From: Styela clava | Taxonomy: Eukaryota > Chordata > Ascidiacea > Stolidobranchia > Styelidae | Reading direction: 5' to 3' | Assembly: GCF_964204865.1 (NCBI RefSeq) | Contig: NC_135250.1 | Location: 2,728,001 to 2,792,000, forward strand | Length of the DNA: 64,000 nucleotides | Part shown: positions 22,640-33,754 of the stretch, in pieces | How the letters are laid out: each line of letters opens with the position of its first letter | Numbering within the stretch: the first letter of the stretch is position 1 | Made by a program: the position numbers and the translations under genes | The notes under the pieces: generated by a model | Told to the model about the DNA's origin: nothing | Seen by the model: only the letters and a program-made list of their open reading frames with translations | Database searches by the model: none

Positions 22640-23582
22640 TAGAGCTCGACCGCTATCACTTTTTGACGCCGATATTAATATAAATCATATTTTGTGCCAC
22701 AAAATGGGCTTTTATTATGTACCTCGTGAGTCTGTAGTTTCATTTTGATATTTATCATCATTGCAGTAAGACTTTTATTTAACTAGCTACTGTTAATGCT
22801 TGAACAAATGTTATTCTGTAACTTTTCCTGCGACTTCAATATCAGTCTAGCCTTTTCCAGGAAAAAGAATTGTTAATCTGACGATTTTAAATATAACTGT
22901 GGCCGTGGGCATGTGTTAAGGGTATTGAAAAGTTATAAATTGATATATTCTAAAGTGAATCGTGATAATGATAAAAGACTTCGATATTGTAATAGCATAT
23001 GTGCAGTTACATGTGAAATTTTTAATAACTATCTTTCTAGAGACGCTCAATACCTTATTATAATGGATTAAGGTTTTTTTGTGTAATTCTCATGAAAATG
23101 ATAAACAAATATCCATATTGATAAAACTGTTAACCCCAGAAATTCAAAATTTAATTTGGGAAGGTCACAAATTCGGGAGCTACTTTGATGACATTATTGC
23201 TTTGAGCTACCTGTACCATGTTTCTGTGATTACTAACCCACCAGCTTCAAATCGATTCTATTTATAGAACCACCGTTTTCTATTGATACTAAATTTGCCT
23301 TTTTCTTATTGTGCTTTCTCTCTCGAAATTGTTACTCCGGATGATAACTGCTCAGTTATGACCATGCATGAAATGGCTAATCATGTACCGGTACCAACGG
23401 GAATTGGGAGAGACATCTTTTTAATGCAAAATGGATAGAAATTTTGGTAAACCAGCAGTTATGCAGAGGCGAGAGCCGTTGAAGCACGCATCCCGGCGCT
23501 TGCCGAGTATGGCCGATATATATCGACGGTATGATATATCGGCAAACACGCAATATCCGCCCGATATATCGGTCGAGCTCTG
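22640..23582. mobile_element. Inverted-repeat element (AGAGCTCGACCG ends)
   Basis: AGAGCTCGACCG at 22641 is mirrored by CGGTCGAGCTCT ending at 23581. No clear target duplication and no transposase frame were found. Confidence 0.5.
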
Positions 23583-24869
23583 GGCCTAACGTCAAGCACC
23601 GCATTAACATTATTCTTGCAGTTTCGAAGATAGGAACTTTGTCTAAACTGAAATAATTACTAAAAAAGAACGATACACTACCGGTACCGGTGTCGACACT
23701 TACTGACAATGCAGAAACTGATAATGAACCTAACAACATGACGGCGTGTGTTGCGCTGCGAAAGTTTAATTTTAACATACCGTTAGATGTCATTCTTGAG
23801 CTGATTTTTGTGAAGGTGTTTTTGCATTATTGCAACAACTCGTGATCGGCTCTTGCACAATTTTGCGGCAAAGGGGTAGGATTGGGGCAGAAATAAAGAC
23901 TAAAAGATTTTATTTCACAGAATGCGTTAAAAATTTAAAAATACCTGAATATATACATTATTGAATATGAAAGCCACTGTTCAGATAATATTGTTTCATG
24001 TGGGTCAGTCTGTAAGACCGACGAAGGTCATCGAGGCTCCTTTTCCGTTGACAGGTTGAGTGAGTTTTACCGTACTGTTTCAGTGTTTATAGGTATTCAT
24101 TCGTACGGTGCCGGTATTTGGGTACCGTACGAGTCGATGAGTAGGCTACGTTGAAAATAATAAAAATGTGGTGTAATTCAAACATAAGAAAATAAATTTG
24201 CAGAGAAAAGAATTAGTGGGCCTATTAGTGCAGTTATGTGGATTCTTAGCTCAGACGGGTCAAGAAAATCATGAGAGCTTTTATTATTACGATACGGTAC
24301 TAGTTCAGAAATCATATTGACACAGATCAGCAGATTCAACAGGAAGATGTACCGTAATTATGATGCGAAAATATCACTGTGCAACCTTGTGATATTTATG
24401 TTAGTGTCAACCCTGGGTGTAATAAGTTAGGCAATGTAAATGCAAAGCCTGAAAGATTTCCAACCCTTTCTTTAATAATAGCTCCTTTCATATCAGATAG
24501 ACTATCAGTATATTGTTGTTACCAATAGTCGCTGTGCTGGGCTTTGTTCAGAAGGAAATGTGTTGAAAAGTGTCATCTGAATAGTCTCATGCTAGATACA
24601 GTACTTGTCTCTATGATGTATTATTATTATTAATTTAAATTATCACAACTAGTAATAATAGTGAACAATCCTAACTTTTCAATTTCTGAAAGCTAGGATG
24701 AATTTCTCTTCGGTTGGAAAGCGCTGACTTGAAGCCAAATTTTATGTAGTCAGATTTAATATTTAGGGTGTCCATAAAATCTGGACAATTTTGTCTATCT
24801 ATGTAGGCTACAAAATATTAAACAATTTTTATTTAACCCAGGGCATTTATGCAATAATAATAATTGATA
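23583..24869. other. Upstream region of the SLC26A11-like gene
   Basis: No gene was seen. A fragment of the mariner-like MITE family (agggtgtccataaaatct) lies at about 24775-24800, less than 100 bases before the start codon. Confidence 0.45.
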
Positions 24870-26720
24870 ATGACTAATATAAATGTCTCCGATCCATTCA
24901 TCAATAACTCAGAGTCCCAACCATTTTTACCTCCAAAAATTGAGGAACCTGAAAAGTCGAAGAAAACAATCTTTGGACAAGAAGTTGAATTTGAATGTAC
25001 AACGAGCAAATGTCTAGATATCACAAAATCTTACTTTCCGATTTTGAGTTGGCTCCCAAAGTACAAATTAAACTGGTTGCAATGTGATATCATCGCTGGA
25101 TTAACTGTTGGATTGACTGTGATACCACAGGGACTTGCTTATGCTCAAATAGCTGGTTTACCTGTCCAGTATGGTCTCTATAGTGCTTTCATGGGTGGAT
25201 TTGTGTATTGTATATTTGGCACAAGCAAAGATATAACGCTTGGACCAACAGCAATCATGTCATTGTTAGTGCACACTTATGGTGATGGAGATCCTGTTCA
25301 GGCTGTTTTGCTGACCTTTCTAGCAGGCGTAGTTCAATTTGCAATGGGGATATTACGTTTAGGATTCATTATGCGTTTCATTTCTACCCCTGTAATCAGT
25401 GGATTCACTTCAGCGGCCGCAATAACAATTGCTCTTGGCCAGTTCAAGCATATATTTGGAGTGAAAACAACTTCTAGTAGCTTTGTTCCTCAACTTATCG
25501 AAATGCTGAAAGCCCTTGGAGATACTAATGTATGGGATGTTGTAATGGGTCTCAGCTGTATTGCATGCCTGGTGTTACTCCGCTATATAAAAGATTGGAT
25601 TGAGCCTGAGTCCCCAGATGATACTATTTGTCAAAAAATATCGAAAAAATTCGTTTGGCTTATAAGCACAGCAAGAAATGCTGTTGTGGTCATATCAGCT
25701 GCCTTTGTAGCTTATGCAATCCACTCTCAAGATATCACATCATGTAAAGTTGAAGACTGTGTTACCCTCACTGGAAAAATTGATGAAGGGTTGCCAGATT
25801 TTAAGCCACCGGAATTCAATGAAGTCAATGGGAACACTACAGTAACGACAAAGGAGCTTGTAAGCAGAATAGGTGACGGCATGTTTGTGATTCCGTTAAT
25901 GGGACTCCTTGAAAGTATTGCTATTGGGAAAGCTTTTGCGAGAAAAAACGACTATTTACTAGACACTAATCAAGAAATGATAGCTATCGGTGCTTCTAAC
26001 ATCCTCAGCTCATTTGTATCATCATATTGTGTTACTGGAAGTTTTTCTCGAACGGCTATCAATGCTCAAAGTAATGTTAAAACCCCTGCTGGTGGGATCT
26101 TCACCGGAGCGCTTGTGATTTTAAGCCTCGCGGTCCTGACGCCTTCATTCTACTATATCCCCAAAGCTGCACTCGCTGCCGTAATTATCTCCGCTGTTAT
26201 TTATATGGTTGATTATGCTACTGTAGTTACTCTATGGAAAGTCAAAAAGATTGACCTGTTACCATTAATTGCAACTTTTCTTGTGTGTTTCTGGCAAATT
26301 CCTTACGGAATCCTAGCTGGAGTTGCGGTCTCGCTTCTAATCATGTTATATCCAAATGCTTTCCCGGGAATCCCATACAAAACCATCACAAATCGTGATT
26401 CTGGAACTAATGTCATTGTAACCCCTGAAGCGGGTCTACACTACCCAGCTGCGGAATATGTAACTGATAAGATAAGGCATCTTATCTTCAAAAAGATAAG
26501 CGATCAAGATATATCAACGATTACAATAGATGCATCAAATCTATCTCATCTAGATTACACTGCGATTCAGAGCTTTATAGAACTTGCTGAAGAGTTTAAC
26601 AAACACGATATTAAAATGACATTCATTAATCTCAGTACAGATATGATGGATTCACTACAAAAAGCTGACCCAACTTCGATCATTATATTTGACAGTGATA
26701 TTGATGATTCAAGCAGTTAA
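24870..26720 (+). CDS. SLC26A11: SLC26-family anion transporter, SLC26A11-like
   Basis: 616 codons in one exon. The start is the ATG at 24870; the same frame is open a little upstream without another ATG. Seen: the SLC26/SulP signature near residues 85-110 (IPQGLAYAQIAGLPVQYGLY), many hydrophobic helices to about residue 480, and a C-terminal STAS domain (about 505-605, with ITIDASNLSHLDYTAI). Length and sequence fit SLC26A11, a sodium-independent sulfate/anion exchanger of plasma or endomembranes (family knowledge). Vertebrate SLC26A11 genes have many introns, so the uninterrupted frame is notable. It stands alone, with about 3.3 kb of free sequence upstream. The substrate is inferred, not seen. 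Confidence 0.93.
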   Translation: MTNINVSDPFINNSESQPFLPPKIEEPEKSKKTIFGQEVEFECTTSKCLDITKSYFPILSWLPKYKLNWLQCDIIAGLTVGLTVIPQGLAYAQIAGLPVQYGLYSAFMGGFVYCIFGTSKDITLGPTAIMSLLVHTYGDGDPVQAVLLTFLAGVVQFAMGILRLGFIMRFISTPVISGFTSAAAITIALGQFKHIFGVKTTSSSFVPQLIEMLKALGDTNVWDVVMGLSCIACLVLLRYIKDWIEPESPDDTICQKISKKFVWLISTARNAVVVISAAFVAYAIHSQDITSCKVEDCVTLTGKIDEGLPDFKPPEFNEVNGNTTVTTKELVSRIGDGMFVIPLMGLLESIAIGKAFARKNDYLLDTNQEMIAIGASNILSSFVSSYCVTGSFSRTAINAQSNVKTPAGGIFTGALVILSLAVLTPSFYYIPKAALAAVIISAVIYMVDYATVVTLWKVKKIDLLPLIATFLVCFWQIPYGILAGVAVSLLIMLYPNAFPGIPYKTITNRDSGTNVIVTPEAGLHYPAAEYVTDKIRHLIFKKISDQDISTITIDASNLSHLDYTAIQSFIELAEEFNKHDIKMTFINLSTDMMDSLQKADPTSIIIFDSDIDDSSS

Positions 26721-29142
26721 AAATGTTCATGTGTGGTAACTTGTTATCAAAAGCTGCTTTAAAAATGTCCCCACTAGTCTCACACTTATCCTGATTGTAT
26801 GGCATTCTAAGCTTCTGCGAAAGCACAATATTTATGCTCAGAACGTCCTAGCGTGAATCTCACTTCATATGCTTACGTTAAACATTTTCCCAACAATATA
26901 CTCGGACACAACACTGATTTCCTAGCAATAATGGTAAGTCTATACAGCAAGAAAAAACCTCAAAAATTTCGTATATATTGTTCATAATGGAAGACCTGAA
27001 TATAGACATATGCTTGTTGTATATTCTCTGTAAGTGTACTGGCATACTCATGAATCACAGCATTTTTTATTACTTTACGCAACCTCTTAGTACCTTTCAA
27101 TACTCCATCTGGTAAAGTATCTTAGCCCTGAACAAAGTTTTAGACAGACATCTGCTTATGTGATAGACATTCTATTTCTGGAGGAATTAGAATCTGTATG
27201 GTTCATCACAAATATCTGGCTAACTAATCACATACCTGACATTGACTGGTAACCAGACCAGGGGTTCACCATATCTCTAGAATAATATGCAAATCTCATC
27301 CTACTGTACTGTACCTACTGGTTCATATTAATTTTAGTACATAGTAGAAAAGTTGATTGGCACGAGGTTTGCACCCAAAACCTTTATTCATTGATACCGC
27401 ATGACGACCACACTAATCATAGGATTTGTCCATATCTGCATAAATTTCAATATACGGTCATAGTCATTTATCATTGTGTACCAAGAGTCATTTCTGTATT
27501 GGTAAGCTTTTTTCGGTAAATTTCATTGATAATCTGTATCAAGTATTTACAGTGTATGTTCTATTTAATCTGTATTATTCTTTCAACATTATATTGGTAT
27601 TCATTTATTTATTCACAATTAGCATATTACATTATTTTTGATTTTCAATACCTTTTATATATATTCATTAGAACCTATTTACTATGCTTGCCAAATGCCA
27701 TCAAATAATTGTGATAGTACAATCTATGCTGTAGCAAGTGATGGGATTCAAACTTTTAAGAATGAGTTCTCTTTTGTATTGACCCTACCGACAACGGATT
27801 CCCTCATTCCATGTATGTATTTAACATGACACTCTTTACATAAATCTACTACATAACTTTGGAACGTTAATAAATATAATGCTAGTTGTCAGCTGCGGTC
27901 TTTTAACATAGCTGTACACTAGTGGTGTCCAACCTTCTATGGCTCGAGGCCCCCTTTCGAAGGCCTTTGGCAGTCAGTCCTGGCACTCTGTTTATCATTC
28001 CAGTGGTATTTATAGTGCTACTTTGATTGGTAGATTCCAAATCCCATTATGTTCAAATAATTCTTGCTCAACAAAGTAAAAACACTCTGTGAAATAACCT
28101 TATCAAGCAATGAAACTAGGAAGAACGAGTGGTTTACTTATGAAGTGGGAAGTAAAATGATTTTTGCGCCCAGCATTGTGCCCCCCCTCCAACTGCTCTG
28201 TGGCCCCTTGGGCAGCCACGAGCCCTCGGTTGGGAATCGCTGCTGTGCAATGTCATTGTTCAGTTCAATTACTTCAATTTATATGAACGAGTATATGATA
28301 ATACATTTTCAATCTCAGTAAATTTTAGTACATGTTACATTTCTATTATAAAATTTGATTCAAATTCATCTGTATTGCCATTTCTGTGCCTGATGTTGAA
28401 ATTTTCTATATGCTTCACATTAGTGGTTTCCAAACTGTGCGATAATTTTCAATGTACTGTGAAATGTTGATCCATTGAAATTTGAAATTGTTGAAATTTC
28501 AGATTGTTTTCTGGTACCTCCCACCCCCCCTTCCCTCCACCATTATTACCCCGCCCTGTTTTAAAATAACAAATTAGTATTCATCCAGTTAGGGTTAGGA
28601 ATGACTTGAATGGAATTTGATTTTCCAGCACAATCTGCATTGCTAACTGGGTAATCAAAAATAGGTAGTCATTAAATTAATAAAACTATGGATAACTTTT
28701 GCCCACCCTGTATATTAAGGGGTGGGGGTAACTGGAAAAGGTCCAAATTTTTTCTTATTGGCCTGTGTGTTAACTCAGACTCAAGAAAACTAAAGTTAGT
28801 TAACAGAAACACTGGTATATGAAAGCATTTATTAGTCTAATGAGAATTCTTAGTAAAGTTGGTGCTTACTCGTTTTCTGTCAAAAATTTTTGATATTAAC
28901 ACCAGTAAAAGCCTGAAAGTGGGCCTCTGCATAATTTTAAAATTTTTGACTCCTGATTTATAAATATGAATTAGTCATGCTAAACTTCAACCTTAATTAA
29001 TAGATCATCTTGACTACTTTGTTACTGGCATATTTGCTTTTCTCGATTATACTATCAAAGTGCAATATTTTGTTAATTTTTGATTTTCTTAGAGCAGATA
29101 GTTAAATTAAAAAATGTTTTAATATAAAATCATCGTGGAATA
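26721..29142. other. Intergenic region, SLC26A11 to NDUFAF2
   Basis: Contains a degenerate SINE tail near 27230-27330, a hAT-like element at 27920-28242, a lone hAT-like end near 28427 (ttagtggtttccaaactg) and a C run near 28520. No gene was seen. Confidence 0.45.
27920..28242. mobile_element. hAT-like MITE
   Basis: Starts TAGTGGTGTCCAACC and ends GGTTGGGAATCGCTG. The 8-base flanks match at 6 of 8 positions (ctgtacac / ctgtgcaa). Confidence 0.55.
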
Positions 29143-29577
29143 ATGCTTCGACGAGGTTTGCAAGCGATTTCGAAATCACTACGATTGGAACCGGATAAAA
29201 TATGCAAAGGAAGAGACTTTATAGGGAATATTTACTATGAGACACCGCCACAAAAATATTATTTTGGACTCAAAGAAGTATTTAAAACGCGACGATCAGT
29301 CGATACTCCGGTGAAAGACCCACATCAACGAGATATAATTGAATCGGGCCGAGATATTCCCACAGAATGGTTATCTTGGCTTCAAGGGAGAAGGAAACTT
29401 CCTCCGACAGAGCTAGAAGTTGAAAACAATTTACTTAGAATGCGAAAAATGAAAGAAAAAGTGAAATTTTTAGATGAACAGCAAAAAAAAGAAAGGGATA
29501 TACCAAAAACTGAAGTTCCTAAACCTAAGAAAAAGGACCCAGATCAAGCTGAAGTAGAATCCTGGGATCCTAAATGA
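29143..29577 (+). CDS. NDUFAF2: NDUFAF2 (complex I assembly factor, mimitin/B17.2L)
   Basis: 144 codons in one frame, ATG to TGA. Seen: the NDUFA12/NDUFAF2 family core with DFIGNIYYETP near residues 25-35 and the hallmark RDIPTEWLSWLQGRRKLPPT near 70-89, then a Lys/Glu-rich helical tail. NDUFAF2 is a paralogue of the complex I subunit NDUFA12 and helps late assembly of the NADH dehydrogenase module in mitochondria (family knowledge). It is somewhat shorter than the human protein, with the C-terminal tail reduced. The basic N-terminus (MLRRGLQAISKSLRL) suits mitochondrial import. The last codons and 3' flank are tandemly duplicated just downstream. Confidence 0.9.
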   Translation: MLRRGLQAISKSLRLEPDKICKGRDFIGNIYYETPPQKYYFGLKEVFKTRRSVDTPVKDPHQRDIIESGRDIPTEWLSWLQGRRKLPPTELEVENNLLRMRKMKEKVKFLDEQQKKERDIPKTEVPKPKKKDPDQAEVESWDPK

Positions 29578-30066
29578 TATTAATTCACCTTAACTTCTTA
29601 GGGGAGCAGAGCACATGTATATGCTTGAACAAATTCCTCAGAAAATGAAATGGAAGTAAATATCCCTTGTTGCCTCATAGTGTTGTGCATTTCTCAACTC
29701 TGAATTTAATGATCTGTCTGAAAATTCATTGGGCTGTACAAGTGTGATGTTTTTTTAGAGTCTCGAAGTGCTAATAATTTTCATGGTCCCCTCATTCAGA
29801 GTGCTTGACAAGCAACAGAAAATTCACTGTGCCACAAGAGTGTGATGTTTCTTAAGGTCATGAAGTGATAATAATATTAGAATCCTGAGATATGAAATGA
29901 TATCAACTCCTGAGTGAAAGTGCATGCTATTTGAGTATCACCTTGCTATCTGAGTATCTATCTCTTACTAGTGTTGTACATTTCTGACTAAAAATTCACT
30001 GGGCTATAGAAGTGTGATGTTTTTTAGAGGCACGCGGTGATAATAATTTTTATAGTCCTCAGAATA
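29578..30066. repeat. Tandem duplication of the NDUFAF2 3' end
   Basis: Sequence from the last NDUFAF2 codons (gaatcctgggatcc at 29557) recurs at 29880 (gaatcctgagatatg), followed by matching 3' flank (agtgttgtacatttct, gggctat…aagtgtgatgtttttt). A further internal copy of the last part lies at 29819-29885. The period is about 323 bases; the copies have diverged. Confidence 0.7.
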
Positions 30067-30117
30067 CTTGTCCTATATCACTTGGTGTCACCATGAGTTT
30101 AATGATACTAAATGCAC

Positions 30118-30286
30118 CTTGGTAGCACCCAGGTAGCATGTGTACTAGGTTAGGCCATAATTTATCCTAATTTGCCTTATTTTAGTTCTATTACGAGTTC
30201 GGGGACTATCCAAGTGACACCCCTAGTATTTGTACCCGAAATTATGGCCTAGCCCAAACCTGGTTCACATACTTCGGGAGTACCCA
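30118..30286. mobile_element. MITE related to families A and B
   Basis: Shares the pieces aggttaggccataattt, cgagttcggggactatcc and cacatacttcgggagtaccc, but lacks the family A core. It looks like a rearranged or internally deleted copy. Confidence 0.5.
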
Positions 30287-30759
30287 AGTGTGAATCATGG
30301 TTTAGTGATTAGAAGAGCCCATGTTGTAACTGTTATAACCCTTACAACCCTCTTGCACATTATGTGGCGAAATGATTATAAGTACTCAGGGAATCATTCA
30401 TTTACAGCTGTCATAGGTAGTGATGTAGTTCCTTTTAACACGAGCAGTCTCACTTGGTTACATAAACCAAATCCATGCTCCACACTAAAGAGATCTGGAA
30501 CCCATATAAAAATTCAACAGCTGCGCAGTGCAAATGTAAATTCTGACAAAATGTCGGAGAATAAATTACAACAGTTCATATAGTATAAAGGTTTATTGGG
30601 AAATTTTTTAAGTTCTAAGTAAGTCAAAAAGCAGCAAAATATATCCATTGCCAGTGAGATGGAGACACCACCATTGGCAATAGCATGAAAGGTTTTACTG
30701 CACAATTGAACAAACAGCAGCAGCGATCGAATTTGCACTCCACATGATAAAAACTGAAC

Positions 30760-31570
30760 TAGGACTTTAAAATAGGATTTAAAAAATTAAGAAGCAGCTT
30801 TCAATAATTTTGAATTTGGTTATTTGCCTTTTTCTATTAAGGTAATACAGACAGTAATAATAAAACTTGTTGCAGCATCGTTATTAAAATTATGAATAAT
30901 GAGAAATTAAAGTATGTTTGCACATGTAAACTGCACCTTAAAATCTGTTTTCAGGTTAAAAATATTTTTGATGATTGGAAAGCTAATTGCAACTTATAAT
31001 TCCAGAGTTCCAGTTTATAAAACTGTAAATTTAACAGCGATGGTCTTGTTGAATATTTTTAATAAATGTTACTTGCGAAACTTATTGCAGCATTTTTAAT
31101 TTCTGAATGAAGTGAAGACTTCAGAATAGGATATAAAAATTGTTGAAAATCAGCTTTCAATAATTTTGAAGTTGGTTATTAGACTTTTTCTGTTCAGCTA
31201 ATACAGTAATAACAAAAACTGTTGCAGCATCATCATCAAAATTATAAATAAAAGAAATTAAAGTCTGTTTGCACTTCAGGTAAACTAAACCTTAAAATCT
31301 GTTTTTAGGTTCAAAAAATTTTGATGATTGGAAAGGTAACTGCAATTTATAATTCCAGGGTTTCAGTTCATAAAACTGTAAATTTAGCAGTGATGGTTTC
31401 GCTGGATTTTTTTAATAAATGGTACGAACAAAATTTATTGAAGCATCATTACCAGGATTCAAAAATTACATGGAACCGCAGCTTAAATTCCGTTTAAGTT
31501 TAAAATAAAATTGATGATCAGAAAGTTCTTTAATCCGTTGTTTCAGTCCATAAAACTAGCTGCCAATAGA
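30760..31570. repeat. Tandem repeat of the SNRPE 3' flank, unit about 355 bp
   Basis: cagctttcaataattttgaa starts at 30795 and 31151, with similar sequence on both sides. A shorter third copy runs from about 31474 to the SNRPE 3' UTR (shared cataaaact). The copies are roughly 80-85% alike by eye. Confidence 0.7.
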
Positions 31571-31574
31571 CGAA

Positions 31575-31865
31575 CTATGCAGCCATGGATTCCGGCTCCT
31601 GGACCTGCTGAATGACAGTGATATTGTCTCCCTTTAACATGATTCTGCCAAGAGTTTTTCTGGTGCTCCTCTTCAGGTGAACTTCCTCTGATTCATCCAA
31701 TACTAAATTCATGTATTCATCGAATCCGACAATATGTCCTTCCACTCTGATGTTAACTTGGTCATACAACCAAATTGAAACTCTCGATCGGTTTTGCAAG
31801 TATCGGAAAATTAGATTAATAGGCTGGACCATAACCTTCTGTACTTTGGTTCCTTTGTACGCCAT
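31575..31865 (-). CDS. SNRPE: Small nuclear ribonucleoprotein E (Sm protein E)
   Basis: 96 codons in one exon, close to the 92 of human SNRPE. Seen: the Sm1 motif (about residues 28-60, with [17 protein letters not shown]) and the Sm2 motif (about 72-86, [14 protein letters not shown]), where KGDN carries the RNA-contacting loop. SmE is one of seven proteins that ring the Sm site of U1, U2, U4, U5 and also U11/U12 snRNAs (family knowledge). No intron interrupts it although vertebrate SNRPE is multi-exon, so a retrocopy is possible; the frame is intact, which favours function. It is divergent from SNRNP25. Confidence 0.95.
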   Translation of the reverse strand: MAYKGTKVQKVMVQPINLIFRYLQNRSRVSIWLYDQVNIRVEGHIVGFDEYMNLVLDESEEVHLKRSTRKTLGRIMLKGDNITVIQQVQEPESMAA

Positions 31866-32518
31866 TTTTCTCCGTAATTTCGGCTTTTGAACCAGAAAAT
31901 TTCAAAAATTCGCAAGCAAAACCTGCGCGCCTAAGCAAGAATAACAGAATAGTGAACACGCTGAGTGCAATCGTCGCGGGAACATACGCTATCAAGTGGA
32001 CAGAAGTTGACAAATGTTGGTGTATGATTATCTATTTTGCACATTTTAGGCTGATTTATATAATAATTTGGGTTAAAATAAAGATCGAAACTTTAATTCA
32101 TTTTTTATTATACTTTTGCTCTGTCTCGATTATTGAGAATTTAAGTAAAATCATTGCACACATCAGTGGATTTCCATGGTCACGTGACATCAGTTGTCAG
32201 TACACAAACAGAAAATTTTGTTTGGATGCCTTTGAAATAAAATTGATACAATTAGCGCCGTGTTTCGAGTTTGTTCAGATTTGCTCGTTGAAGGTGGGAG
32301 CGTGTGTTTTATTGGGAAGTTTAAAAAAACACGGTAGTGAAGATAGGTTACAGATTATATAGTTTCTTAACATATAAGCAGAAGTTAAGGAGAGTGCCGG
32401 TATGATATTGCGGTATTGCAATGGTTTCCACTTGCTGGGCATTGAGCCTTGTTCTGAGTTGAATATTAATAAAAAATTATTGTAGTATTTGTTTGGGTTG
32501 TATTGGTATATTCTAGTC

Positions 32519-33078
32519 CAGTGTTCTTCAACCTTATTTATCGAAGTATACCTTTTACAGTTTTTCAAGAACTTTGTATACCGGGTACCTTACAAATACC
32601 AGTGTTTATTTAAGGCTCAAATAAACAATAAATTTCAAGCACATATTGTACTGCAATATCATCATGCAATCTAATAGGCTAGTGACCGCAAGTTATAAAT
32701 TTGACTGACTGCCTTAGCGTCGACGGGAATAATGTTCGACATAAATGAAACAAAGTGCATGGCAGCCGAAATCACCAACCCAGACACATGACCGTATTAT
32801 CTATATAATTTGTGATGTATCAACGTGCTCACGTAGTCACGTCGGTTCTTAGCGTTAATAACATTTTATATTTCATGTGCATTTTCATTGTTGTCTCCAA
32901 TTGAATATTTTATATTTTATTATATACTGTATATATATCAGAGTTTAGATTTCCTGATTTAGGCTGTACACCTTTCGTATTCCCTTTATCAGTTGTATAC
33001 CCAACGGTCTATCCTATACCCTATGGTCTGGTATACATATACACTTGGGTATATCGTATACCCGGTTGAAGAGCACTG
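32519..33078. mobile_element. hAT-like non-autonomous element, 560 bp, exact 8-bp target duplication
   Basis: Ends CAGTGTTCTTCAACC / GGTTGAAGAGCACTG are inverted. ttctagtc is perfectly duplicated at 32511-32518 and 33079-33086. No transposase frame. Confidence 0.88.
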
Positions 33079-33169
33079 TTCTAGTCTATATCAAAATATT
33101 TGTGGTACTATCTATTATTACATGTATACATATATTCTGGTTTAAAAATCGAACTCTCTCTTTTGATAC

Positions 33170-33292
33170 ATTTGGGACCTCGAAGTATGCGCACCAAGAT
33201 GGCGCACAACCTGAACCTAGGTTGTGTACCAGGTTGGGGTTCAGGTTATGCGACATCTTGGTGCGCATACGTCAGGAGTACCTACATTTGAG
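33170..33292. mobile_element. Short palindromic MITE, family B
   Basis: cgaagtatgcgcaccaagat on the left mirrors atcttggtgcgcatacgtca on the right, with an inner palindrome around cctaggttgtg. It lies just before the SNRNP25 start codon. Confidence 0.7.
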
Positions 33293-33337
33293 CCATTTCC
33301 GAATTTATAAATTTCACAGTGCTACTGTATTATTATA

Positions 33338-33754
33338 ATGACTGAGGAAGATAGTAAGGATATATTTAAAGAAAAATTGGACGAAATGTTGGGTGATCCA
33401 CTGCTCTATGACATCAGAGATGACATCACAATAGAAGAAATAAACTCTTTAATAGACCTCGAATATGGACGAGCCATGACTATCACAGTGAATAGAGCTG
33501 ATGGGGATTGCTACACAGTTATTGTCAATCAAAATGGAACAGTAAAAGATTTAAAATCTGCAATAAAACGACACTTTATGCTTAAAATGCAACGAGAAAA
33601 TGGGCCTAAGCATATCAGTTGGAAATATGTATGGCGGACATATTGGTTATATTTCGATGGACAAAAACTTAGAAATGATAAAGATAAATTAAAAACTTAC
33701 GGGATTAGAAATAATGATACTGTTTGTTTTATAAAACGACTGAGAGAAAAATGA
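33338..33754 (+). CDS. SNRNP25: U11/U12 snRNP 25 kDa protein
   Basis: 138 codons in one exon, close to the vertebrate length. Seen: the conserved N-terminal block (DPLLYDI…ITIEEINSLIDLEYGRAMTI) and a ubiquitin-like fold from about residue 46, with the family hallmark HISWKYVWRTYWL near 92-104 and YGIRNNDTVCFIKRLREK at the end. SNRNP25 is specific to the minor (U12-type) spliceosome, where it is part of the U11/U12 di-snRNP (family knowledge). Its presence implies that the organism keeps U12-type introns. It is followed on the same strand, after about 670 bases, by the kinesin gene. Confidence 0.95.
   Translation: MTEEDSKDIFKEKLDEMLGDPLLYDIRDDITIEEINSLIDLEYGRAMTITVNRADGDCYTVIVNQNGTVKDLKSAIKRHFMLKMQRENGPKHISWKYVWRTYWLYFDGQKLRNDKDKLKTYGIRNNDTVCFIKRLREK

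Larger units (their letters stand above)
31866..33337. promoter_or_regulatory. Divergent interval between SNRPE and SNRNP25
   Basis: 1.47 kb between two start codons pointing away from each other, so promoters for both should lie here. It holds a 560 bp hAT-like element (32519-33078) and a palindromic family B MITE (33170-33292). Without the two insertions the interval would be under 0.8 kb. No specific promoter element was recognised. Confidence 0.5.

Noticed and set aside
24864..24869. Start of the SLC26A11-like frame at 24864
   Set aside because: That codon is TTG; the first ATG in frame is at 24870.
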